A stretch of 21,609 nt of DNA. It comes from a virus. The position numbers and the translations under genes were made by a program. The DNA lies in IMG/VR virus record IMGVR_UViG_3300025668_000045, positions 1-21,609 of that record. One strand, 5' to 3'. A model generated the notes under the pieces. That model ran no database searches. It saw only the letters and a program-made list of their open reading frames with translations, and was not told the DNA's origin. This document shows positions 6,008 to 13,399 of this stretch, in pieces (positions within the stretch are counted from its first letter, which is position 1; each line of letters starts with the position of its first letter).

Positions 6008-6219
6008 CCACACCCTTCACTGATGTAGACGCAGCAGTTGAAGAAGGTCATTTCATACAAAACACACTAAACAAGACCGCGTACCTAGTATGTGACGTTC
6101 ACCGTGATATCTATGTACTTACTGAGGATCAGTACGCCCATAAAAAGTGGGCTGATCACACAGTACTAGAGATATTTCATCCAGGAGGATGCAATGGAGA
6201 CGAAAGAGTACCTCGATAG
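6004..6219 (+). CDS. hypothetical protein, 71 aa
   Basis: The start at 6004 is set by the ATGA overlap with the DUF3310 gene. Compact beta-rich protein with one Cys near the middle and one near the end. The end overlaps the next gene by 26 nt. Unknown function. Confidence 0.65.
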   Translation: MTTPFTDVDAAVEEGHFIQNTLNKTAYLVCDVHRDIYVLTEDQYAHKKWADHTVLEIFHPGGCNGDERVPR

Positions 6220-6400
6220 CCTGTCTAGCCTCAAAGACGACCAAATACACCCCGAGTTCCATACCTTTACTACTGTATGGATGAAGTCGCGAATGCCCGA
6301 ACGATATGCAGAGCTCATGTCTCAATACCGAGCCATTGAGGGCGAAATCTACGCGCAATACCAATGCGACGATGCTAATTCACCGGAGATACCATTCTAA
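6194..6400 (+). CDS. hypothetical protein, 68 aa
   Basis: A strong AGGAGG precedes the ATG. Helical, acidic protein. Its TAA shares one base with the ATG of the DNA polymerase gene (TAATG), so the two are translationally coupled. Unknown function. Confidence 0.7.
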   Translation: METKEYLDSLSSLKDDQIHPEFHTFTTVWMKSRMPERYAELMSQYRAIEGEIYAQYQCDDANSPEIPF

Positions 6401-8205
6401 TGTTAGTTACCCTGGACTTTGAGACGTACTTCGACACCAAAGTGTCGTTGTCAAAGCTAACGACTATGGATTATGTCCGACACGAGAAATTCAAAGTGTG
6501 GGGCGTAGGCATCAAAATTGATGACGGACCCACTGAATGGTTCGGTGAAGACGAAGCAGAAGTCGCCATCAGCGAGATTGACTGGAGACAAGCAACAGTC
6601 ATCTGCCACAACACACCATTCGATGGTTATATTTTAACCAGGTATTACCGCGTCACCCCCAAGTACTACATTGACACCGCAGCAATGAGCCGTGGCTTAT
6701 TCCCTGGCCAATCAGCTCGTCTCAAAGACTGTGCAATCCGTTGCTTTCCAGACGACGAGACTATGCGCAAAGGGGACGAGCTCATCGATGCTAAAGGTAT
6801 CTATGATCTTGATCCCGAAACTGAGCAAGCCCTGGGGGGCTACTGCATCCAGGACGTTGACCTCACCTGGGCGTTATACCAGCAGATGATTGATCAGATG
6901 CCCCAATCAGAAATGGACATCATCGATCTAACCTGTCGTATGTTCTGCGAACCAAAGCTGACCGTGGACCTCGATTCACTCATCGCGTTCCGTGATGATC
7001 AGATCGCAGCTAGTGAAAAAGCGATCAATGATGCAGGTATTGATCGGAAAATCCTCAGTTCTAATCAGCAGTTTGCTGAGTATATAAAGACTGACCTGGG
7101 CCTGGTGCCACCCACTAAGCGCAGCCCAACCACAGGCAAAGACATTCCTGCCCTGGGGAAAAACGACAAGGCATTCACTCAAATGCAGAAAATGTACCCA
7201 GAACACGAACCTATCTGGGCAGCACGCAAAGCAGTTAAAAGTCGCATCAACGAGACTAGAGCTCAACGCTTCATCGATGCAGCTCACGAGGATGGCACCA
7301 TCTCAGTCCCGCTGCGGTATTACGCTGCACACACAGGACGGTTTGGTGGCACAGAAAAAATCAACATGCAGAACATGCCTCGTAACTCTCCACTACGCAA
7401 GGCACTGTATGCACCCAAAGGTCAGCTCGTATTCGTAGCTGACTTATCAAATATCGAAGCACGTATGCTTGCCTGGCTTGCAGATGAAGATGACTTACTG
7501 GAGCAGTTCCGCAACGGCGACGACATCTACAGCAACCTGGCAACAAAAATCTATGGCAGACCCATCAACAAGACAGATGACCCAACAGAACGATTCGTTG
7601 GTAAGACAGCTGTCCTTGGTCTTGGATATGGCATGGGTGCAGCAAAGTTCCAATCAACCCTGGAAGCAGGTGCGATGGGACCACCAATGAAGTTCACCAC
7701 TGAAGAAGCCTTTGACGTAGTCAATACATACCGCAGTACGTATTCAGGTGTACAACTTCTTTGGAGCAAGCTCGAGCTTAAATTAGCTAACACTATTAAC
7801 CCAAGTTACGACGAGCACTGGCATGGCCTCCGTTTCCACCGCGGCAAGATTCATCTGCCCAACGGTATGGCCCTGCATTACAACAACCTCCGGTACGAAG
7901 GAGGAAAGCTCACCTACGACTCACGAGCAACAGAGTCTACATGGGGCGGGCGCATCACAGAAAACGTGGTGCAAGCGTTATCTAGGATCATCGTCACAGA
8001 TTCTATGTTGCGTATACAACAAGACGCATCTCTTGATGCACAAGTCGTTCTCACTGTCCACGATGAAATCGTATTAATTAGCCAAGCTAATAACCCCGAT
8101 GCTACAATGGGAAAGCTTATAGCACACATGTGCCAACCGCCTTCGTGGGCAAAAGATATACCCCTCGACGCGGAGGGTGGTTATGACTTTAGTTACAGTA
8201 AATAA
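6400..8205 (+). CDS. family A DNA polymerase with 3'-5' exonuclease, 601 aa
   Basis: It replicates phage DNA and proofreads. The N-terminal exonuclease has all three DEDD-type motifs: Asp6/Glu8 in LDFET, Asp75 in HNTPFD, and Tyr148-Asp152 in YCIQD. The polymerase domain has motif A (Asp348 in VADLSNIEAR), motif B (Arg398, Lys402, Leu406, Tyr410 in RFVGKTAVLGLGYG) and motif C (His554-Asp555-Glu556). No 5'-3' exonuclease domain is present, as usual for phage enzymes of about 600 aa. The residue matching E. coli Pol I Phe762 is Leu406. GGAG lies 11 bases upstream of the start, which is also coupled to the previous stop. csrA follows 5 bases after the stop. Confidence 0.96.
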   Translation: MLVTLDFETYFDTKVSLSKLTTMDYVRHEKFKVWGVGIKIDDGPTEWFGEDEAEVAISEIDWRQATVICHNTPFDGYILTRYYRVTPKYYIDTAAMSRGLFPGQSARLKDCAIRCFPDDETMRKGDELIDAKGIYDLDPETEQALGGYCIQDVDLTWALYQQMIDQMPQSEMDIIDLTCRMFCEPKLTVDLDSLIAFRDDQIAASEKAINDAGIDRKILSSNQQFAEYIKTDLGLVPPTKRSPTTGKDIPALGKNDKAFTQMQKMYPEHEPIWAARKAVKSRINETRAQRFIDAAHEDGTISVPLRYYAAHTGRFGGTEKINMQNMPRNSPLRKALYAPKGQLVFVADLSNIEARMLAWLADEDDLLEQFRNGDDIYSNLATKIYGRPINKTDDPTERFVGKTAVLGLGYGMGAAKFQSTLEAGAMGPPMKFTTEEAFDVVNTYRSTYSGVQLLWSKLELKLANTINPSYDEHWHGLRFHRGKIHLPNGMALHYNNLRYEGGKLTYDSRATESTWGGRITENVVQALSRIIVTDSMLRIQQDASLDAQVVLTVHDEIVLISQANNPDATMGKLIAHMCQPPSWAKDIPLDAEGGYDFSYSK

Positions 8206-8210
8206 CATCA

Positions 8211-8399
8211 ATGCCGCGACTAGTACTAACAAGGAAACTCAACGAGAAAATCATCCTTCATGATGATGACGGTGTTCTTGCTGAAGTAAAGATATCAAAA
8301 GTCGATAGGAATCAGGTCCGTCTTACATTTGAAGCGGACGAAAGCATCAAAATTGATCGACAAGAAATATTTAATAAGAACGCCGATCCTACTAAATAG
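8211..8399 (+). CDS. csrA: CsrA/RsmA-family RNA-binding regulator, 62 aa
   Basis: CsrA binds GGA motifs in mRNA leaders and blocks or promotes translation; it acts as a homodimer and is sequestered by GGA-rich RNAs. The protein has family length and aligns end to end: LVLTRKLNEKIIL matches the N-terminal LILTRRVGETLMI of E. coli CsrA, NQVRLTFEA matches NQVRIGVNA, and IDRQEIF matches VHREEIY. The key RNA-binding residues Leu4, Arg6 and Arg44 of the family have counterparts, shifted by a 2-residue insertion at the N-terminus and small changes inside. No Shine-Dalgarno is visible; it probably depends on coupling to the polymerase gene. It sits immediately upstream of the primase-helicase. Phage-encoded CsrA proteins are uncommon; the targets are unknown. 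Confidence 0.9.
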   Translation: MPRLVLTRKLNEKIILHDDDGVLAEVKISKVDRNQVRLTFEADESIKIDRQEIFNKNADPTK

Positions 8400-8400
8400 A

Positions 8401-8417
8401 TATTAGTCATGCTAATA
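8401..8417. promoter_or_regulatory. palindromic operator candidate TATTAG-N5-CTAATA
   Basis: TATTAG (8401-8406), TCATG, CTAATA (8412-8417) form a perfect 6-bp inverted repeat. It overlaps TAATAT (8413-8418), a possible -10, 23 bases before the primase-helicase start. The -35 is weak. The same element occurs at 13363-13379. Confidence 0.6.
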
Positions 8418-8440
8418 TAAGCTGCTCTGTAGGAGGAGCC

Positions 8441-10936
8441 ATGCACTTAACTTTTTTAGAAGCCGCCAACGGACAGCGGCTCAGCAAACGTCACTGTCCT
8501 AAAAACGGATTCACCCCTTATCCACATGTAAAAAGCGTAACATCACACCAATACGACATCCCAACAGACGAAACTGGGTTGTCAATGCTAGAAAAACTTA
8601 TTCGCGATCACGGTAAACAAGGCCACTGCCTTCTTAAAGGTAACCTCAAAAGACCCATACAAAACGAATCGCGCGCTGGTAAGACAGATCGAATTGGCTA
8701 CTCAAATCTTTTAGTACTTGATATTGATGGCATCGTCATCCCAGGTCATACCAATCCTAAAACCTTTACAGACAAAGATGTCAGCACATTAGCGAAAGCT
8801 GTGATGCGTGAGCTGCCACCTCAAGTGCAAGACTGCAGCTTCATAGCACAAGCATCAGCCAGTCTAGGTTTAAAAGGCGACAAAGTTTCCCTACACATCT
8901 TCATCCTGTTATCACATGCAATGCCTGCAAAAGCAGTCAAGCTGTGGTTACAAGACAGTAATTTTGAGTCTCAGCTGTTTTCATCGCAGTTAGAGCTGTC
9001 CAGTAACGGACACTCTTTAAAGTATCCTCTGGATGCTAGCGTAGCTGACAACTCAAAGCTCATCTTCATTGCGCCTCCTACCTTTGAAGACGGAACCCAC
9101 GATCCGTTCAGATCTAGTTCTGAGCGGATCGTGCGCGTTTCGGGTATATCGGAGACGCTGGATCTTGCTGGATTGATGGCTGACATCAGTCCAGAAGTAG
9201 TCCATCAAAAGAGCAATGTATATAAAAACAAACTGCGTGTAGCCCGTGGCTTCAACGCTAAGAAAGAACGGTTGACCATTGCCACTGTAGACAACAAGTC
9301 AGAAGAAATACTGACTAACCCTGACCGCATGTCAATACAGATCACAGACGATACCAACCCACCGTACATACGTTGCAACGTCAATGGTGGGGACAGCAAT
9401 GCCTACTACTTTAAGATTCAAGACCCCACCTACATGTACAACTTTAAGGGTGAGCCGATCTGGTCAATAGAGCAGGCAGACCCTGACTTCTACAAGTCTT
9501 TGTTTGATCACTACCAAGAAGAAATGGAGAAAGAAGGTCGAGCTAATTTTCCTGTAGCTATGCGTGACTTCTATACAGACACCTACTACAACGGAGTATT
9601 CGACCCAAACTTAAATCAGTTCAGTGATGAGTTCCCACTGATGCCTTGTTCATCAGCAAGTATCGAAGGCTTCATGCGATCGCATGGTCGTAGCAAGCCT
9701 GACTATATACCTGATGCACGCGTTGTATTCGATCCTGCATCAGACGATGCAGCAGTGAACCTGGCTAACGTGCCGTACCACATCAACATGTTCCGTAAGA
9801 CAGAGTACATGCTGTCGAACCGTGAGCACGAATCGCTAAGCATGGGTGACTCAGCAAAGATCGCGGACTCTTGCCCGCTGATCTACAAACTCATGACTCA
9901 CATTCTTGGTGGACAGAACCTTGAGGTTGAGCACTTTACTAACTGGCTGGCATACATCTTCCAGACCAAGCGCAAAGCAATGACTGCTTGGGTTCTACAA
10001 GGTGTACCAGGCACAGGTAAAGGTATCTTCTATACCAAAGTACTCAGACCACTGTTCGGTAACGAGCACGTACCGATGCGTGCGTTACAAAATATAGAAG
10101 AGCAGTTCAACTTGTACATGCGCCAGGCATTGTTCCTGGTGGTCGATGAGTTTCATATGGCTTCAGCCAACGCTGGCACTATGAAGATTGCGGACAAACT
10201 CAAGAACGCAATCACTGAAAACACAATAACTATTCGTGCAATGCGTTCTAACCAGGTAGAAATGCCTAACTACACAAACTTTATCTTCCTTACCAACCGT
10301 ATGGATGCTGTAAAGATTGAAGAGGGCGATCGTCGTTACAACATCGCACCTCGCCAAGAACAAAAGCTCGAGCATGTGTACCCAGAAGTTATTGATGGCA
10401 TCGATGACATCAGCTCTGAGCTACATAAGTTCGCGGCACTACTGCGTAACTACAAAGTCAACAAGCAGCTCGTCCGTACACCTATTGCTAACAACGCCAA
10501 AGCACAGATGGCTCAAGTCACTATGTCTGTGATGGAAGAGTTCTTTGCAGCAGTACGACACGGCAAGCTTAGTGTGTTCCTAGATATCTTAGACATCAGT
10601 GTGACTAACGTCATGCAAGGTCAAGAAATCACTACTGCACAACGCTTCGTTAAACAATGGGTAGCAGAGTCTCAATGGCCATACTCGGTCATTCCAATGG
10701 AACACCTGCGTGTTGTGTATGGCGTACTCACTGACGACCGCTTGTCTCAACGCGAGTTCCAAAAGAAAGCAGCACGCTGTGGTGTGACTAAAGAACGTAA
10801 ACGAACTCATTGTTCGCCAAGTGCAAATCCAATAACAGGCGTAGTAACGACTTGGAAACTAGAAGCAGAACAATTACAAGAAGTTACTGACAAGTACTTC
10901 GACGACAAAGACCGCAAGCTGCTAGCCGTCAGCTAA
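8441..10936 (+). CDS. primase-polymerase / SF3 helicase fusion, 831 aa
   Basis: A replication initiator-type enzyme: the N-terminal domain should make primers and the C-terminal helicase should unwind DNA as a hexamer. The N-terminal ~220 residues fit an archaeo-eukaryotic-type primase: catalytic Asp94-x-Asp96 in LLVLDIDG, His152 in KVSLHIFIL, and a later IFIAPP strand. The C-terminal domain has Walker A GVPGTGKG (about 523-530), Walker B LFLVVDEFH (about 565-573), and SF3 motif C FIFLTNRMDA (about 612-621) followed by GDRRYN. This organisation matches D5/DUF5906-type phage proteins and P4 alpha-like initiators. AGGAGG precedes the ATG. It is a plausible partner of the iterons at 21-233. Confidence 0.92.
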   Translation: MHLTFLEAANGQRLSKRHCPKNGFTPYPHVKSVTSHQYDIPTDETGLSMLEKLIRDHGKQGHCLLKGNLKRPIQNESRAGKTDRIGYSNLLVLDIDGIVIPGHTNPKTFTDKDVSTLAKAVMRELPPQVQDCSFIAQASASLGLKGDKVSLHIFILLSHAMPAKAVKLWLQDSNFESQLFSSQLELSSNGHSLKYPLDASVADNSKLIFIAPPTFEDGTHDPFRSSSERIVRVSGISETLDLAGLMADISPEVVHQKSNVYKNKLRVARGFNAKKERLTIATVDNKSEEILTNPDRMSIQITDDTNPPYIRCNVNGGDSNAYYFKIQDPTYMYNFKGEPIWSIEQADPDFYKSLFDHYQEEMEKEGRANFPVAMRDFYTDTYYNGVFDPNLNQFSDEFPLMPCSSASIEGFMRSHGRSKPDYIPDARVVFDPASDDAAVNLANVPYHINMFRKTEYMLSNREHESLSMGDSAKIADSCPLIYKLMTHILGGQNLEVEHFTNWLAYIFQTKRKAMTAWVLQGVPGTGKGIFYTKVLRPLFGNEHVPMRALQNIEEQFNLYMRQALFLVVDEFHMASANAGTMKIADKLKNAITENTITIRAMRSNQVEMPNYTNFIFLTNRMDAVKIEEGDRRYNIAPRQEQKLEHVYPEVIDGIDDISSELHKFAALLRNYKVNKQLVRTPIANNAKAQMAQVTMSVMEEFFAAVRHGKLSVFLDILDISVTNVMQGQEITTAQRFVKQWVAESQWPYSVIPMEHLRVVYGVLTDDRLSQREFQKKAARCGVTKERKRTHCSPSANPITGVVTTWKLEAEQLQEVTDKYFDDKDRKLLAVS

Positions 10937-10938
10937 AA

Positions 10939-10956
10939 TAATAGCTATACTAATAT
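10939..10956. promoter_or_regulatory. operator/promoter candidate upstream of the Cas4-like gene
   Basis: TAATAG (10939-10944), CTATA, CTAATA (10950-10955) is a one-mismatch copy of the palindrome at 8401 and 13363. It contains possible -10 boxes TATACT (10946-10951) and TAATAT (10951-10956). No convincing -35 is seen. Confidence 0.5.
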
Positions 10957-10983
10957 CTCTACTTATCACTACTAGGAAAGTAA

Positions 10984-11733
10984 ATGATTAAGTTGACACA
11001 AGCTACACGACCTGACGATGTAGTCGACTTCGAAAAACCAGAAAAACTAGGCGACGTTAGAGCCTGGAGCTACTCAGCTCTCAAGGTCTACGAAGAGTGC
11101 CCTTATCGTACCTACATAGGTCGCGTTAAGGGCGTCAAAGAACCTAGTGGCCCTGCTGCAGACCGCGGCACCGAGATCCACCAATACGCTGAAGACTATG
11201 TCAACGGCACTATGGGTGAGATGCACGACACCCTTCATAAATTCAAAGATGACTTTGAAGAACTACGGCAGCTTTTCATCGAAGCAAAAGTAGAACTAGA
11301 AGGTGAGTGGGGCTTTGACCTGGACTGGGCACCAGTCGGTTGGATGCAGAAAGAAACCTGGGCTCGTATCAAACTCGATGCCCTGGTTCAAGAAGACGAC
11401 ACCTCTGCACGCGTCATCGATTACAAGACCGGTAAGAAGTGGGGCAACGAAATAGCCCACGGTCAACAAGGTCTGCTCTATGCAATCGGTACGTTCTTCA
11501 GATACCCACACTTGCAGTTTGTGCAGGTTGAGTTCTGGTATCTCGATAAAGGTGAGACAACCAAGAAGACGTACACACGCGACCAGGCAATGGTGTTTGC
11601 ACCAGGCTTCCATCGTCGTGCAATCAAAATGACTACCGAAACAGAATTCAATCCAACACCTAGCAAAGACAGTTGCAGATGGTGCTCGTTCCGTAAAGGT
11701 GATGAACCTGAATGCACCTGGGGTGTGGACTAA
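10984..11733 (+). CDS. Cas4/RecB-like PD-(D/E)XK nuclease with Fe-S cysteines, 249 aa
   Basis: A predicted DNA exonuclease for phage recombination or end processing. Motifs in order: Cys39 in YEECPYR, His66 in RGTEIHQ, Asp132 in IKLDAL, Asp146-x-Lys148 in VIDYKTG, and the Gln/Tyr motif GQQGLLYAI (161-166). Cys231, Cys234 and Cys244 near the C-terminus, with Cys39, would hold a 4Fe-4S cluster as in Cas4 and AddB. There are no CRISPR elements, so a Cas adaptation role is unlikely. AGGAAA precedes the ATG; a terminator follows 27 bases after the stop. Confidence 0.88.
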   Translation: MIKLTQATRPDDVVDFEKPEKLGDVRAWSYSALKVYEECPYRTYIGRVKGVKEPSGPAADRGTEIHQYAEDYVNGTMGEMHDTLHKFKDDFEELRQLFIEAKVELEGEWGFDLDWAPVGWMQKETWARIKLDALVQEDDTSARVIDYKTGKKWGNEIAHGQQGLLYAIGTFFRYPHLQFVQVEFWYLDKGETTKKTYTRDQAMVFAPGFHRRAIKMTTETEFNPTPSKDSCRWCSFRKGDEPECTWGVD

Positions 11734-11759
11734 CTAATTAACAGCTTCCCCGTGTGATT

Positions 11760-11783
11760 GCCCTACCTCGGTGGGGCTTTTTT
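11760..11783 (+). terminator. rho-independent terminator
   Basis: GCCCTAC (11760-11766) pairs with GTGGGGC (11771-11777) around a CTCG loop, followed by six T. It ends the replication operon and has the same loop as the terminator at 2140. Confidence 0.9.
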
Positions 11784-11835
11784 ATTCCCGATCGGAATTC
11801 AAATGATCCCCATGAAACATGAAGAGAGAATCCCT

Positions 11836-12009
11836 ATGAAACTATTCAAGACCCTATGCAGCAATGCGCTTATGTTCATCGTAAGCGTACTTGCTGTCTT
11901 ACTTACCCTATCTGTCCTCGGACAAGCCCTCGCTCTTGGTTTCTACGCACTGCTGCTCACTGCAGTCGTGGGCCTTGTTGCGTTCTTATATTTCAGGAGA
12001 CCTACGTGA
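11836..12009 (+). CDS. two-helix membrane protein, 57 aa
   Basis: The ATG at 11836 follows AGAGAG with fair spacing; in-frame ATGs at 11803 and 11812 are possible but lack a better site. After a short basic start, residues about 8-52 are almost wholly hydrophobic with a Gly break, so two membrane helices are likely, followed by FRRPT. The stop overlaps the next start as GTGA. Unknown function. Confidence 0.65.
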   Translation: MKLFKTLCSNALMFIVSVLAVLLTLSVLGQALALGFYALLLTAVVGLVAFLYFRRPT

Positions 12010-12134
12010 TTCAAGCAGTACTCGCTTTACTCAGCCTTTACGAAACACTTTTTCTAATCGCAGCCATTATTGGAGTTACCTATGATTTTTGCAGGTCTAC
12101 TTTCGGCGCTCGGCTTACTGTTCCTAATCTTTAA
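12006..12134 (+). CDS. small membrane peptide, 42 aa
   Basis: The GTG at 12006 overlaps the upstream stop (GTGA) and is preceded by AGGAG at 7 bases. One hydrophobic helix spans residues about 2-24; the tail is polar. It overlaps the next gene by 53 nt, which lowers confidence. Confidence 0.5.
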   Translation: MIQAVLALLSLYETLFLIAAIIGVTYDFCRSTFGARLTVPNL

Positions 12135-12372
12135 GTTCGGCGTACGCCGCGTCATTGCCTACGACATACCTATCGACATCACCGTTACAGCTTTCCTCAT
12201 GTACGCATTCGCCGGTACATACAGCGGCATGATTGCTGCAATGGTCGGCGGTCTTATTGTCTCCGTCACTTTGTTCATCATGAAACGCACCATGCGTCGC
12301 GAAGAACTACAACTTGTCAAAACCTCAAACTTTCCATATCGCGCCGTGCGCTGGATAGGAGTCCAACCATGA
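12082..12372 (+). CDS. multi-pass membrane protein, 96 aa
   Basis: The ATG at 12082 is chosen because TTGGAG lies 6 bases upstream; the TTG at 12070 is part of that site. Three hydrophobic segments (about 2-17, 28-44, 48-68) and a basic C-terminal tail (MKRTMRREE) indicate an inner-membrane protein with its end in the cytoplasm. Small membrane proteins of this kind are common in phage replication regions; the role is unknown. Confidence 0.7.
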   Translation: MIFAGLLSALGLLFLIFKFGVRRVIAYDIPIDITVTAFLMYAFAGTYSGMIAAMVGGLIVSVTLFIMKRTMRREELQLVKTSNFPYRAVRWIGVQP

Positions 12373-12590
12373 TTGATTACAAAGAGCTGCTTTGCGGCCA
12401 CTTAAAGGAGATGTACGGAAATGCAGATGTTCTACAAACGCGACGGGTGGCTAGTCGAATACAAACTCGTTACAGACCCAGCGGAAGCGATGTACTGGAC
12501 TACACACCGTTTGAAGAAATCAGAGATCAGGATTATGACGCAGTGCGATCGCGCAACAGCAGCTCAACTCAGACAGGAGATACTCGATGA
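12369..12590 (+). CDS. hypothetical protein, 73 aa (overlaps another frame)
   Basis: The ATG forms ATGA with the upstream stop, GGAG lies 8 bases upstream, and its own TGA overlaps the ATG at 12587. The junctions are those of a real gene in this phage. The last 15 residues (RSRNSSSTQTGDTR) look like shadow coding. From 12421 it shares the DNA with another credible frame. Unknown function. Confidence 0.5.
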   Translation: MIDYKELLCGHLKEMYGNADVLQTRRVASRIQTRYRPSGSDVLDYTPFEEIRDQDYDAVRSRNSSSTQTGDTR

Positions 12591-12639
12591 CATCCTCAGT
12601 AGAGAACCTAATCCCACTAAAAGAAAAGCGGCCAGCTAA
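12421..12639 (+). CDS. hypothetical protein, 72 aa (overlaps another frame)
   Basis: AAGGAG lies 10 bases before the ATG. The codons are typical of neighbouring genes, and the product looks like a folded protein (WLVEYKLVTDPAEAMYW followed by amphipathic helices). It overlaps the 12369 gene by 170 nt and the 12587 gene by 53 nt, so one of the two frames may not be used. Unknown function. Confidence 0.5.
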   Translation: MQMFYKRDGWLVEYKLVTDPAEAMYWTTHRLKKSEIRIMTQCDRATAAQLRQEILDDILSREPNPTKRKAAS

Positions 12640-13342
12640 GCTGCTCAGCAGAGACAGCAACACCAAGCTCATCAAAACTGCTAAGAACCAACCAGTTGTC
12701 TTGGCGGGCCTGTCGATGATGCCAACGCCTGAGCTGTGTCCCTCATCTAAAATTGCTCAATGTTTTGATGATTGCCTCAAACACAGTGGGCTCGCCCAGG
12801 TGTACAGAAGCATCAATGACGCACGCCAGTGCAAAACGGATTACTTTTTGCAGCAGACAGATGAATTTATCAGCCACCTCAACAGAGAGCTTACTAACCT
12901 CAGTGCTTACGCTGCTAAACACAGCAAGCGCGCAGTTGTCCGACTCAACGTTTTGTCAGACGTAGCCTGGGAAAACTATGGTGTTATCCAGAACTTCCCT
13001 GACATTTTGTTCTATGACTACACCAAACGCGCTGCTCGTCTAGGCAAAACACCGAGTAACTACCACCTCATGTTTAGCTACAGCGGCGCTCCTAAGTACC
13101 AGACTCAAGTCAACATGGCGTTAAAGACAGACGTACCCATCACTGTAGTCTTTAAGAATGGACTACCCTCTAAGTTCCTGGGACGTGATGTTATAGACGG
13201 CGACAAGTCTGACCTGGATAACTTAAAAGCTCGAAACAAAATTGTAGGGCTGCGCGTCAAAGGCAACGAAGCTAAACGATCAGACAGTCCGTTTATCGTA
13301 GATTCGCAGACGTGTCCTGTTCCACTATTACTTGCTGCTTAA
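12587..13342 (+). CDS. conserved phage protein of unknown function, 251 aa
   Basis: I recognise the sequence type as a conserved phage protein, but know no activity. The core includes GLSMMPTPELCPSSKIAQCF, RLNVLSDVAWE, FYDYTKRAARLGKTPSNYHL and DVIDGDKSDLDNL. Cys51, Cys59 and Cys63 near the N-terminus could bind metal. AGGAG lies 7 bases upstream. It precedes the promoter of the SNF2-like gene. A link to DNA metabolism is suggested by context only. Confidence 0.75.
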   Translation: MTSSVENLIPLKEKRPAKLLSRDSNTKLIKTAKNQPVVLAGLSMMPTPELCPSSKIAQCFDDCLKHSGLAQVYRSINDARQCKTDYFLQQTDEFISHLNRELTNLSAYAAKHSKRAVVRLNVLSDVAWENYGVIQNFPDILFYDYTKRAARLGKTPSNYHLMFSYSGAPKYQTQVNMALKTDVPITVVFKNGLPSKFLGRDVIDGDKSDLDNLKARNKIVGLRVKGNEAKRSDSPFIVDSQTCPVPLLLAA

Positions 13343-13351
13343 TACATCCAT

Positions 13352-13380
13352 TTGCCCCATTATATTAGCTATGCTAATAT
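13352..13380 (+). promoter_or_regulatory. sigma70-like promoter overlapped by a palindromic operator
   Basis: TTGCCC (13352-13357), a 17-bp spacer and TAATAT (13375-13380). The palindrome TATTAG-CTATG-CTAATA (13363-13379) covers the spacer and the -10, as expected for a repressor site. It would drive the SNF2-like helicase and the genes after it. Confidence 0.7.
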
Positions 13381-13399
13381 ACTAAACCATCAATGAGTG

